Source: Euryodendron excelsum
Taxonomy: Eukaryota; Streptophyta; Magnoliopsida; Ericales; Pentaphylacaceae
Direction of reading: 5' to 3'
Assembly: GCA_033060915.1 (NCBI GenBank)
Contig: CM065388.1
Coordinates: 22,246,001 to 22,310,000 of the forward strand
DNA: 64,000 bases
Shown: positions 22,156 through 33,600 of the stretch, piece after piece
How positions within the stretch are numbered: the first letter of the stretch is position 1
Layout of the letters: each line of letters begins with the position of its first letter
Position numbers and translations under genes: made by a program
The notes under the pieces: model-generated
Told to the model about the DNA's origin: nothing
Database searches by the model: none
The model's input: the letters and a program-made list of their open reading frames with translations, nothing else

Positions 22156-22620
22156 TTACCCTGTTTGATTTCTTGTTCTTGATAATAACTTTATTAACCC
22201 CTGTCCTGCTACCAGATTTTTCTTATGTTTTGGACCAGTTGGCTCGATCATTTTCTTCATAAATGAAGTGATGTGTCCAAGGTCTTTGGGTAATGGAGGT
22301 CGGTCATCATCATCCTCAAATTTATCAGCTTTAACAGCTCCTTTTACTGTCGGTCTATCCAAGCCCAAACCCAATTCAAAGCGATTAATGCATTTCACTG
22401 AACAACTTTATGGTGTGCTATTTTATTTTTCTTTTCACAGTAGGCAATTTTTGCACTCTTCAGCCTCTATACCTGATTTATACTCCAATATTGACTCGAA
22501 AGTTGATTCAATTCGGACCATATGTCTGGCTTTAGCCAACGATTACCGTTCACACTCTGTCAGTTCATCCATAACAAAAATATCCAGAGAGGCAGAGATA
22601 ATATTGTGTTGACTTATGTT
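22156..22620 (-). pseudogene. Unrecognised broken coding fragment
   Basis: On the minus strand, 22390-22156 reads KCINRFELGLGLDRP then VKADKFEDDDDRPPLPKDL and ITSFMKKMIEPTGPKHKK, an acidic then lysine-rich stretch that looks like real protein. Upstream (about 22590-22445) another frame gives SLAKARHMVRIESTF and SILEYKSGIEAEE, preceded by a stop. No splice sites join the pieces convincingly. I do not recognise the family. It may be a gene fragment carried by a mobile element or a decayed host gene. Confidence 0.35.
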
Positions 22621-22928
22621 ATAAGGTGCATAGCAATTAGTTTTTGGTCAATTTAGTAGATAATGCTTACATCAATGGTGATTTGTTTGTTGTTTTGACA
22701 TAATTTTGAGATAAGAGGATTTCAACTACCCTTTAGCCATCTAGCTTTGAGTGTCCGTGGTGGAGGAGGGATCTTAGGTTTGGGATTGGGGAAGGGGGTT
22801 CTTGGGGCTGCTATGGCGATGGGTGTGGTGATGATGGTGGGGCAAAAACTGTAAAGAGGCAAGGGCAAAGAGCGTCAATTATAGTGATAATTGTATACAT
22901 ATACATGTATTGATGTGCACACACATAT
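22621..22928. other. Spacer
   Basis: G-rich stretch (ggtggaggaggg, gggaagggggttc) without coding features; nothing recognised. Confidence 0.4.
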
Positions 22929-23372
22929 TGTAGGAAAATATAGATGGGGTATACGGAATACCTTATACGGATAACAATACGATGTGTGGATCGTCTTGTT
23001 TGCTTTACGAGCCTTTTGCGCAACTCGTGTAATACGCCACGAATCAATTCAAGATCTTCTTTGTGTCTTCCTCGTTGTATAGTAGATGGCTACTAGAATC
23101 CAATACGAAGAACACACATTCCAAATCCTAAGGCACTGAGATGGTAACCCTAGAGAGAGAGTCTGTATCTGATAATATGTAAGTTATTTTCCTGATACAA
23201 TTTGTTTATAACAAATATACACCATAATAAAGATAAAACACACTTATCTTTATCTTCTAGGAGTCCAAATCTAATAACGATAACTCATTATCTCCTTATC
23301 AATAAGAGGTGAAATATATACTGAATATATATCCATATGCCCATGTGGACATAACGTGGGCCTCATGCAACA
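22929..23372. mobile_element. Solo LTR, 444 bp
   Basis: Begins TGTAGGAAAATATAG and ends CTCATGCAACA, with TG...CA termini, flanked by CATAT at 22924-22928 and 23373-23377. The right flank enters an AT microsatellite, so the duplication is less decisive than usual. Orientation and family were not determined. Confidence 0.6.
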
Positions 23373-23521
23373 CATATATATGTATATATATATATATATA
23401 TATCTACATACATGTATTGGCATATATATATATTTCTATATACACATAGTTTAGAGAGTATGCTGTTGAGGTAATAGGGAGGGTGTGTGTGTCACTGTGT
23501 TAGGCTGCGGTGGGCTATGGA

Positions 23522-23527
<6 letters not shown>

Positions 23528-23566
<39 letters not shown>

Positions 23567-23590
23567 AAAGAGAGAGAGAGAGTGAGAGTG
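23528..23590. repeat. (GA)n microsatellite
   Basis: Long GA-dinucleotide run, slightly interrupted after 23561. Confidence 0.9.
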
Positions 23591-23784
23591 AGTGAAATGG
23601 TGCAATTTTACTATTTTACCCCTCTGCACGTGGTCAATTTATGTCCATTTGGTTAATGAACATTTTCTATTAAACCTATTAGGTACCAATTGCAAAATTA
23701 AAAGTTATTTTTGTTGAAATTAAAATTATAATGACGAAATTTAGACTAGGTCCAAAGTGCAAGGACTAGCAGTGTAACTAGTCC

Positions 23785-24051
23785 TATTTTTAATTGGACT
23801 ATTTGCTCGTATTTTGCAAAATTAAAGGATAAAATTGACAAAATTAAAAGTATATTGACCAAATTGAGACAGGGATGGAATTACAAGGACTAATATAAAA
23901 ATAATATAACTTTACCAATCTGCCCCTCACATGAGTGGCACATGCTCATTTTTCGTCAATTTATATAACATATATTTTTAATTAGACTATTTGTACATAT
24001 TTTTCAAAATTGAAGGAGCAAATTGACAAAATTAAAAGTGTCCGGACCAAA
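23785..24051 (+). repeat. Pair of direct repeats, about 80 bp each
   Basis: 'tatttttaattggactatttg' to 'aaaattaaaagtatattgacc' (23785-23862) recurs as 'tatttttaattagactatttg' to 'aaaattaaaagtgtccggacc' (23973-24048). Noncoding. Confidence 0.75.
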
Positions 24052-25109
24052 GTGAGCTTATCTCCTTCACTATCATCTTCTTTTCTTTTGTGCTTTCCTT
24101 TTTATTTCCATCAACAAATCCTAGAACCAAACAAATATGGTTGACATTTGATGCACATCTATACTAACAAATGTAATTGTAACAATAAGCTTCAGACAGT
24201 TAGCAAAAGGAAGTATCCAACCTAATTGAATATCGATGAACAAAGACTGAAAAGTGTATAGATAGGCTTGTAAAATGGTCTAAATATGGTTGTCAATAAG
24301 CTCAGATTCTACTCAGCAATTGACCTTTCTTGAGCTTAGTTTGAATACAAATTAACTTTGTCTTTAAGCTCTTTGTTAACGTTGCTTCACCCACTCCAAA
24401 ATATATATTAGCATTTTATTCTGATCTGCAAATAAAATAAGTAAACAAAGGTCACGCATGTATTTAGAAAAGCATGATGCCATGAATAGAATTCCTTTTG
24501 TTGATTTCTTTGAGTTGTTCAAATCCAGAAACTGATGATCTTTTAGCTACGTAAAAACAGTTAAGTACTAGTCATAATCTGCCACAGCTGCATGATGTAG
24601 ATTGAGTGAACTTTGGCCCTTTGGGACTGGGACAAACACTTACTAAAGATGCATTGTTCTCTTTCTATGTTCTTTTTAACAAAAAAATGAAAAAAAAATG
24701 ATTAATACAATTCACCCCAGTTCTGATGATGCTCTCTCTCTCTCTCTCTCTCTCACCCACACACACTACACATATGGTTTACTTGCCAATATTAGACTGC
24801 GAAGACATTCCATTTATTAAAATTAATACATATTTTCAACAAGCAAACTTTCCGTTGTTGCAGCCTGCATATATCTCCAAGTAATAACAATAGCAAAGAG
24901 TCATACAAACACCAAAACCACGCTGCAAGCCATTTATTCATAGAAGGATATATATGAGTGTCCATTATTGCACCCATCTCCGGCCATACCCACTAAATAC
25001 TTTGGCACTTCACACGCTGCATTAGAGTGAGGAAGAAAAGAACGATAAATGAATTAAAAATCCAACAAATGATCATATGGCCTACAATCAACAAAATTAA
25101 GAATCAGCC
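24052..25109. other. Downstream region of the EG45-like gene
   Basis: AT-rich with a (TC)n run at about 24,731-24,752. No coding signal. The gene's 3' untranslated region is expected just left of 25110. Confidence 0.4.
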
Positions 25110-25905
25110 TTACCGCTCGAATGCTATGTTTATTTTTCCAGCATCAGGATTGGCAATGGAAGCAAAGGCTTCTTGCGATAGGTCTATGGTGCCCTGACAA
25201 GCCGGAGATGGGCAATAGTCCACAATCTTCACTACCACTGATTTGTCCCCTTTGCAAGGGTGGGGGTCCCCCTTGTTGGTTGGGCCAAGGCATTGGATGT
25301 TGTACTTTCTCCCACAAGAAGCTCCGTTGTCCCAGATTGCATCGCTTGCAGCAGCAATCATAACTCCCTCATGTTTGAACCCATCACAGGCAGAAGCTGC
25401 AGATAAAGTCGATAGTAAAAATAAAAACCCGAAAGAACATCACAACTAGTACATTTGTATTGTTCAACATAAGATAACTTCACCGAGAAAAAGAAAGTAA
25501 TTGAAGTCACGGAAACTAAGACTAGATATTGTCCAAATTTCGATCCAACTTGTAATATAATATACCATCCTATAGTTTTGAAGAGGATATTGTCATATGA
25601 CTAAACTAGTTTATTGCAACATTAGAAGCTACTAAATTGCCATGGCTTGAAAGTCGAAACAGTTTTACCATCTAGTTAAATTTGGATTTACACCCAAATC
25701 AACTGTAAATCTGGATTTCGAGGTACATAAAACGAGAGATTATAGAAAGCATGATATTTGCATGAATAATGAAAGTATAATGATGCTTACGGACGTATGG
25801 AGGAGTATAGAAAGTTGCAGTCCCCTTATCTGCAACAACTGTAACTGAAAAGAAGCAAAAGATTAGTGCCATGGTGAGGAGGAAAAGACAGTTTAGTGTT
25901 GCCAT
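25110..25905 (-). CDS. EG45-like domain protein (plant natriuretic peptide type)
   Basis: Small secreted protein of the EG45/plant natriuretic peptide family, related to the expansin double-psi beta-barrel domain. Family members act outside the cell on water and ion balance and on cell expansion. Two exons, 25905-25791 and 25396-25110, join in phase (donor C|GTAAGC, acceptor CTGCAG|C) to 133 residues; the Arabidopsis PNP-A relative is about 130. Residues 1-25 are a signal peptide with a hydrophobic core (LFLLTMALIFCFFSVTVV) ending near ADKG. The mature part has GTATFYTPPYVPSACDGF, DAIWDNGASCGRKYNIQC, VVKIVDYCPSPACQGTIDLS and FASIANPDAGKINIAF, the six-cysteine order and DxC...DLS...F pattern of the family. 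The stop overlaps a potential donor (GCG|GTAAGG), so a further short exon is possible but not required. The putative TATA is at 25993. Confidence 0.85.
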
Positions 25906-25992
25906 TGGTGGTTTCCCTTGCTGAACAATCTAACTAGATGGTGAAGGGACGAAGGCAACAACTAATGCAGCAAAGTACTAGTTATCAAAGGA

Positions 25993-26002
25993 CTATATAT
26001 AG
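25993..26002 (-). promoter_or_regulatory. Putative TATA box of the EG45-like gene
   Basis: CTATATATAG on both strands, 88 bases upstream of the ATG. The distance suits a plant promoter with a leader of about 60 bases. Confidence 0.5.
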
Positions 26003-26883
26003 ATATTTTCTACACATAGTATTGGTCCAAGTATATTATATTATTCAAGTAACATCGTGTGGATGGCTACATGCTAATATTATATGACATTAACCTGCTA
26101 TTTTATTGTGGTGGCGCCAGCTACTGATTTGAACAGGTAATAAAACTATCGATGAAGTTAAGGTGTAATCTTCTGATTGAACTAATTATAATCTGCAATG
26201 ATATGATAATAATGCAGCGAGGAGTAATGAAAAATTACAAATTATACGAAATTATCATCAAAAGTAGGCAACCAGACTTGCTAATTTTAGAACTAAAAAA
26301 CCAATTGTAGAAATAAAGAGAACTCTCTCTAAAAATGATCCATCTATAAAAACTATTAAGGGCAGAGCCCTACATTATATTTATATGGAGAAATTTATTC
26401 CTAATCTTAACAAGACACTAAATATTCATCAATCAAGAAAATATGAGGAAAAGAAATACAAATTCGAGTTAAACCCAAATTGGCATTAAAAACAAATTTC
26501 TCAACAAACTTATAACAAAACTAAAAGTATTCCAAAATGGCAAATTCCCTAATTTGAATGCCTAATATAACTATTTTGATTCACGATGAGTTCCCATTAT
26601 ATGTGTCTTTCTATGTGCTAGTATAAACAATCAATAGTGGAGTACTTATGGAAAGTTTAGGGCGTGTGATGCGGACTACCTAGCCTTAAATTTTACAGAG
26701 CGTTTTAACTTGGGCAAGGGAAAACGGGCCTAAGTTTTAGGGATTTGGTTTTGCTGCTGTTTAACTTTTATGTTGTTATGTGCTGTTATTACATTTTAGG
26801 CCTCTTTTTGTTTTATTTTAGAAAATCAAAGCCTATCAACATATACAATTTCATTAGATGTATTATTACTCCTAAAGAATGCA
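26003..26883. other. Upstream region of the EG45-like gene
   Basis: AT-rich, no coding signal. Expected to hold the gene's regulatory region; no element could be named. Confidence 0.4.
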
Positions 26884-27064
26884 GTTCAGTTGGACGAACT
26901 TTAACCACTTCATTTCTCAAATATTTTTCAAACTGTTTTTGAAAGTATGTTGACCATCAAATGTTTTTGTACATTTCAATTGGAAGAACTTTTAACCACT
27001 TCATTTCTCCAATATTTTTCAAACTGTTTTTTAAAATATGTTGACCATCAAATGTTTTTGTACA
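26884..27064 (+). repeat. 91-bp tandem duplication
   Basis: Two copies running from 'ttcagttggacgaac' / 'ttcaattggaagaac' to 'gaccatcaaatgtttttgtaca', about 90% alike. The open frames across it result from the duplication. Confidence 0.85.
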
Positions 27065-27426
27065 AAATTAGATGGCTAATATTGTTAATTGATATTATGT
27101 TTTTTGTACATGTGATCTTCACAATGGCTCTTATCAACCAATTGTTTCACATCTTCACGAAATATCAGATAGAATAGGTAAAGAGTGTTGACGGCACATG
27201 ATAGTACAAAAGCTAACAACAGCAAAACCAAACCCAAATTTAACTAGCTCGGAGTTCTACGAAACTTCGTAAATTAATGTAAAATTCAATTTTGAACAAG
27301 AGCCGACCTGTTCCCATGGTGAAGCCTAGATTTTGTCAAATTTTATTGTTTAGAACTTCAAATAAGGGTTTTTTTTTATAATAATATTTAGATCGGTAAA
27401 AATTTATTTATTTTTTTGTAAAACTC

Positions 27427-28602
27427 AGAATCTTACCCGTTAGTTGTGGCTTGATTCGGGTCGTAAAAATTAGTGTTTCCCCTTCCAGTTTGATTTTGTC
27501 ATTTTCCTGTAACTTTTGTAATTTCTCGATTACAATCCTGTTTAGGTTTGAGTTTCTTCCTATACAAAATAGACTGTTTGATTGTACACCACATTTAAAG
27601 GTACAAATCCTCCTCCAAAGTGTCAGCGTGTATAAAATGGATAAATCACAAGCAGTAGTTAATGTTTTAAATAACATCAAGAACAGAACGGGTTCGAGGA
27701 GAAAACAGAATTGAGGAACTTCCGGATGTAAATTGGTACGAAAAAAGAAAAAAAAAAAAAAACAAACAAACAACTTAAATATTCCTATTTGGGTGTCCAA
27801 ACATGTCCTCCAAACTTCAAGCTATTTCGTTCTTGACGACAAAGTATGAGGAGGAAGAATATGCCAATGGTTCTGTCATGTTTGGTTCATTGTTTAGAAT
27901 CACATGCTTGAAATCTTTCATTCATTAAGACAAAAATAGCTCAAATCCAAAGAGCAAATGACAATTGTTGCTAATTATATTTAGAATCTTACCCGTCAGT
28001 TGTGGCTTGAATCTAGAGTCCCAAAAGTTAGTGTTTCCCTCTTCTAGTTTGATTTTGTCATTTTTTTGTGATTTTATCTAGTTTCTTGATTACAAACCTG
28101 TTAAAGTTGGGAGTTTTTCTGTATACAAACAGACTAAATCTTTTGAGTAATAAGATTGAGCTAGTTGTGTTGTACTTTCGTTTAATTTCGATATTATGTG
28201 TGAATTAACCATATTGAGATTGAAAAAGGCCTATTGTATGGAGAACAGAACCATCGCATTTTGTTCTACATCACACTTAAAGCTACAATTCCTCCTCAAA
28301 AGTCTCAGTGGGTATACAAATGGAGCCATCACCAGCAGTACTTAATGTTTTAAATAACATCAAGAACAGAACGGGTCGAGGAGAAAATAGAATGGACGGA
28401 CTTCCAGGTGTGAATTGGTACCCAAAAAATACTTAAATATTCCTATTTACGTGTCCAAACATGTCGTCCAAACTTCAGGATCTTTCGTCCTTGACGACAA
28501 AGTAGGAAAAGGACGAATATGCCACTGGTTGTGTCATGTTTGGTTCTTTCTTTGGAATGACATGCTTGAAATCTTTCATTCATTAAGACAAAAATAGCTT
28601 GG
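27427..28602 (+). repeat. Tandem duplication of about 0.55 kb
   Basis: Copy 1 (27427-27945) and copy 2 (27983-28602) share 'agaatcttacccgt', 'gtttgattttgtcattt', 'ttaatgttttaaataacatc', 'aagaacagaacgggt' and 'gcttgaaatctttcattc'. Copy 2 has an extra stretch of about 75 bp. Both contain a short open segment reading AVVNVLNNIKNRTG or AVLNVLNNIKNRTG. I recognise no gene. Confidence 0.8.
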
Positions 28603-29136
28603 TTATGTTTGGTATAAGAAAATAAAAAGAAATAGAATGGTAATGAAAATGGAATGAAACAAAATAGTTATTCTCATTCCCTTATTTGGTAAAATTAATA
28701 AACAATGCTAGAATGAAATAAAATAAAATTTTTGTGTGTAATATGAAAATTCAATATTATGCTATATACATAATATTAGAAATATTATATCTTATTTATA
28801 AAATATTATTGAACATTTGTGATGGCGGTGGTAAGCTGTCGTGGCGACGGAGACAGTGGTGGTGAGTGTTGAGTGGTGGTGGGGCCGTAGGAATTTTTAA
28901 CTTTTTAATTTTTTTTATTTTCAACTTTTTATTTTTTATTTTTAAAATTAAAAAATAATTACCAAACATACTTTATTTTTTTAAATAAACTTGACAACAA
29001 AAATTTTATCAAGTTTTGTTTTATGTGCTATCTCATGTGATAATAGTATGATTATTTTTACTCTTGAAATAAGGAATAGTCATTCTAATAAACTGTGATA
29101 ATGGTCATCCTAACTTTAAATAATGATATCAAATAA
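28603..29136. other. AT-rich, possibly MITE-derived spacer
   Basis: 'tattctcattcccttatttgg' near 28,667 and 'aaataaggaatagtcattc' near 29,070 form a weak inverted pair, suggesting an old MITE. No coding signal. Confidence 0.3.
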
Positions 29137-29152
29137 GAAAATGAGAGAAAGG

Positions 29153-29372
29153 ACCATTTCGATGGTGGAAGATGTTGAGCTTACCACATCACTACTTCGT
29201 AATCTTGTTCAAGGCCTTGTGAGGGAAAAACAAGTACGTGTTTTCGCTGAATTTTCCCCCTTGTAAGTTAGTAGTCACTGATTTGGACACGTGGGTTGGC
29301 ATTTGGGTTTTTCTAATTTATTTACTTGAATGATATATCAGTGCATGCGCTTGGTTACAGAGGCTATTGAAG
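29153..29372 (+). pseudogene. Exon-like fragments, unrecognised
   Basis: 29153-29230 reads MVEDVELTTSLLRNLVQGLV then REKQ, followed by a donor-like GTACGTG. 29341-29371, after TATCAG, reads MRLVTEAIE. The MITE at 29377 sits directly after. A third stretch at about 29,780-29,837 reads VKVALQHEVLALKFTPRNK before GTAAG. These could be leftover exons of a disrupted gene. No family recognised. Confidence 0.3.
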
Positions 29373-29376
29373 GTTG

Positions 29377-29656
29377 GTACAGCCTGTTTGGAACTCGGAG
29401 GAGAGACAAGGGGGAGAAAATTTTAAAACATTTTGCTTTTCATGTTTAATTTTACTTGGAGGGAAATGAAAGAGGAAATGAGAAAAAGTAAGGGAAAAGT
29501 AGGGGGGGAAAAAAAAAAAGCAATCTCTCTATCTCTCTCCTTGCACTTCCCTTTTATTTTTTTTCACAAAATCAAATTGAGAAGGAAAAACATTTTTCTT
29601 TTATTTCTCCTTCCCTTCTCTTGCCTCCCCTCCTCCAAGTTCTAGATAGGCTGTAC
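29377..29656. mobile_element. MITE, 280 bp
   Basis: Terminal inverted repeats of about 35 bp: GTACAGCCTGTTTGGAACT at the left and, reverse-complemented, GTACAGCCTATCTAGAACT at the right; both continue with GGAGGAG. The interior is purine- then pyrimidine-rich. I could not fix a target duplication, so the superfamily is open. Confidence 0.7.
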
Positions 29657-30681
29657 AGTACACTCACAGTCTTATCAGTAATGTGAATGAGTATTGTCTA
29701 TCTAACTAATATGTAGACGACATCCTGTATTTTAATCCGTGACGCTCAAGTCGCAATCGAACAACCTTTCCACTGCAGTTAAAGTCGCCCTCCAACATGA
29801 AGTACTGGCTCTCAAATTCACCCCAAGGAATAAAGTAAGATGGGTACATTCACAGATCTATTCTACTATATCATCACTCCTGCTTGTTGCTGTTAATGTT
29901 GTTGTTTTGGTGATTTTCATGAGGCAATATTTGTTTTTGACTGATTGGCTTATATAATTAAGAAAATGTGTGCTTGCTTTTTTATTGTACAGTTGAGCCC
30001 CAAACCCACATTATCTTCTGAGTATATCAGAGTTTTTAACTTCTCATGACCTTTTCGCATATGAAATAAATAGAATTATATTACATACAATGAGTTTAGT
30101 TTAATTTAATTTGATCTATCGGCAGTGTAGATTATTTTGCATAACCGGGGCATTAGAATGTAATGCGCATCTTTAGAATTAAAATACACATTAAAAAACA
30201 AGAGTTTTGTGTACCTAACCAGTCAAAATCCAGTTCATTTAAATGCCTGTATGTCCACATTGTTGGAAGAGTTTCATCCACAAGCTAAATCATAAATGCA
30301 AATCAAAGTAACAAATGCAAAGTCTGCCCACCGGATGTGTCAAGGAAAACCCTAAAATGATACCAGATTACTCAATTTTTGCTACTCCCTCCCCCTGTAA
30401 AGATCTATACATACAAAAGGGTTGGAGGGTTTCGGAGTAATCTACATGTACTGAAGAAGCTAATCAAGTACAATCCAAACTGGTTAGTATTGATTGTCCA
30501 ACCCTGTATTCGTGCTGGTCAACGAGCTTCAAAATTCAATGAAAACAACTGTCTTTGTTAATTAACTGGTGCACTCGAAGAGACGGAACCAGCAGAATGC
30601 GGAAAAATTGCTAGTAATTGCTCAATGGACCTGAACTTGTTGACTTGGGCATGCCCAATTTACTTGTAATTGGCAATCTTG
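29657..30681. other. Region 3' of the receptor gene
   Basis: Apart from the exon-like stretch near 29,780 there is no coding signal. The stretch just below 30,682 should include the 3' untranslated region of the minus-strand receptor. Confidence 0.4.
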
Positions 30682-33600
30682 CTATGAGTCTGGGATGGGT
30701 TTGGACTTGAAGAACTTGGCAACAGCCTGATAGAGATTCTCTTCCTCAAAGGGCTTCGACACGTAGCCATCCATCCCACACTTCAGGCATTCATCGTACG
30801 TGGCATGAATAACATCTGCCGTCATGGCCAATATTGGCACATGCCACTCGGCCTTTTCTCCTTCAATGGCGGATCCACCGTTCATCTGCTGCTCGTTTGC
30901 ATTGCCCTCCATCTTCCGAATAAGACGTGTTGCCTCAAAACTGCAAAAGAAGAAGAATAATGGGTTAAAAATTCATACTATGTATAAGTTGCGTCTCATG
31001 GTAAACCTTTTAGTCCATTGTTGTCACATTGATAATGGTAATGGCAGAATCAAGATCACGTTTTTAAACAAAAACTCAAGCTAGGAATTTGAGTTTGCAG
31101 AAAATGGGAGAATTCTTTCTTCATAATGACGAAATACTCAAGAATCACAATTTTTCAGGAGCAATTATTGCTGCCACCTAAATGGGAAGAAATTGTCAAT
31201 TTTTGCCAATCACAAATTTGCTAAAATTGAATAGTAAATTTGTAAAAGTACTACTTTCAAGCTGCAGGTATAGCCTAAGCAACTTCGGTTGCTGCCATCA
31301 CAAGATAAAACTAACCACTTCAAGAACTCTGAAACTGCTGCCAAGGCAAGGTACAACTGTCCACAGTAAGAACAGTCACAGTCCTTGCTGTGTATAGTTT
31401 CACCTTGCCCATCGCAGCAAACAAAACTTCTTTGTCAATAAACTACCAAAGTAACAAGCTTTAGCTACAAACATATGGACAAGTTAGATCAACATTCAGA
31501 GAAGCATTTTGATCATTGGAGAAAAAAATTAACCTATGTGAATAGAATATAAATATATTTGTGACAAAAGTACAAATGATAAAAAAATTAGACTGCTTTG
31601 ATGAGATATTTAGATAACTTCAATCTAAGAAGCACGGGCACGGACACAGGGCACGTACATGGACACTCTAATACAGTAATTTCAACAAGAGATAGGACAC
31701 GACAAGGCAGCGACAAGACGAAAATATATATTTATATATTTTTATTTGTTTTTTTTTTTTACAAGGCAATTGCGGGAAGGGAAACAGGCTGGTGGGGTTT
31801 GAACCCTCGCCGAATGAGCGGGTCCTTAGCACCTCAACCACTGGGACAGACCCTTTGCTCATATCTTTTTATTTATTATACATAGAAATATTTTATTCAA
31901 AGATAATAAAAAATTATAAAATAACACTACATAAGATTAAAAATCACATATTCCATAGCATAAACGTTAAATTAAGTATAAAGATAGTTTTCTAACTTGC
32001 AACATGTTCCATGTGTGTCCAAGTGACAAACACAGTGTCCCACGAGTGTTCAGTTCTAAAAAATAAAAAATAATATGATATGTTTGAACGTGTGTCTGAC
32101 ACATGCTAGGGAGTATCCACCGAGTGTGGTGTCTGACACTGATATGTTACCTGAACTACAACTGCCATTCTCAGGAGTTTTTAACTCATTGTACTTTGAA
32201 CTCCCAAGAGTCTAAAACTCCTGAACATCAAATTTCTTGCAAAACTCTACGTCATGTTCAACAAGAAGCACATACACGAATACAAAATACAATAAATACA
32301 TGCCAACACGGTGATTTTAAAAAAACTACAATACATGATTCGGGAAGAACACAACAAAAATATATGTTTTACATGTATTCAATATGTTATATACCGAAGT
32401 ATTTTACACACAGATGATAACAAATTAGAAATAGTACTAATTAAAATTAAAATCATACATTCTATAACTTACATGTCAAATTATATATAAAAATTATATT
32501 ATTTTTATTGTGCAGTTAGATCCAAGTTATTTTTTTTAAACTTGTAGGGTGTTCCATGTGTGCCTAAGTTTTCGAAGAGTGTCCCATTCTAAAAATGTGA
32601 CAACCAAAACATTTGAGGGAAGTCATTGAGGAGAAGATGCACAGGACCTGGTAGAAGTGCCGCATCACCTGGGGAAGGTAAAGTGAAGGGCTATATATGT
32701 AAGTTCAATCATCTACTTAGCACAACATGTTTTAAAGTTGCGCAGGTTAAAACTCAAAATGGACAATATTGTGCAAGGCAGACCGAATATGACAGAATGG
32801 TATCAAAGCTGAGCCCAACCAAAAGTTTGTAGATAGAATTCCAATGCAAGGATGCATTGTCCGAAGGAGTGGTAACTGTGACAGCTAGAACCTTTAAGGG
32901 TAGTCCTTGAGGAGAAAGAGCACAGAGCACAACGCATTTTAAAGCCGTGAGGGCTATAGCCCAAAGCAGACCCCAGGTGCCTGCCAGCCATGCGCATCTA
33001 CCCACAATTGGGGTGGCCCAACCGATACCAGCCGCCGGCCAAACTTCCACACAGTGACACCTTTTGCTCAAACTTCGACAAAGCGTTTGTCAGTGCTCCG
33101 AAACCTGAATTGAGCTAGGTTTTTTTGGTTGGAAAGCTGCATATATGCACTTTCCCATTTTTCAATTTTGTGAATTGTGGAACTCTATTCAATAAATGGT
33201 AATCCATTATAACTCTTTGGGCACACACTATGTTTTGTCGTGCCAATCTATAGAATGCTAAAAAAGCATATATAAAGGGGGTGAGCATGGTAAGCTCCAA
33301 GACCTACCTACACCACTTTTCTGCCTCTTACTTTGGCAATCTTTGGCCATCATTGTAGACTTGTCTAACTTATTGTCCATGAAATGCCCCATTTTCTACT
33401 CGTTGCCTCAAGGATTGCGTGTTGCTTAAATATTTGCCCACGAATTTCTAGTTTTTGTGTTTGTTGTGCATTCAAACACATCGGGAGGTGCTTGGCGAAG
33501 CTTGCAAGGCATCTTGCAAGTGCCACACATGGCCGTTGCTTATTCCACAACCCGAAGTGTGACAGTTGGTCCAATTTGGCGTTTGTTAACGAATTCATAG

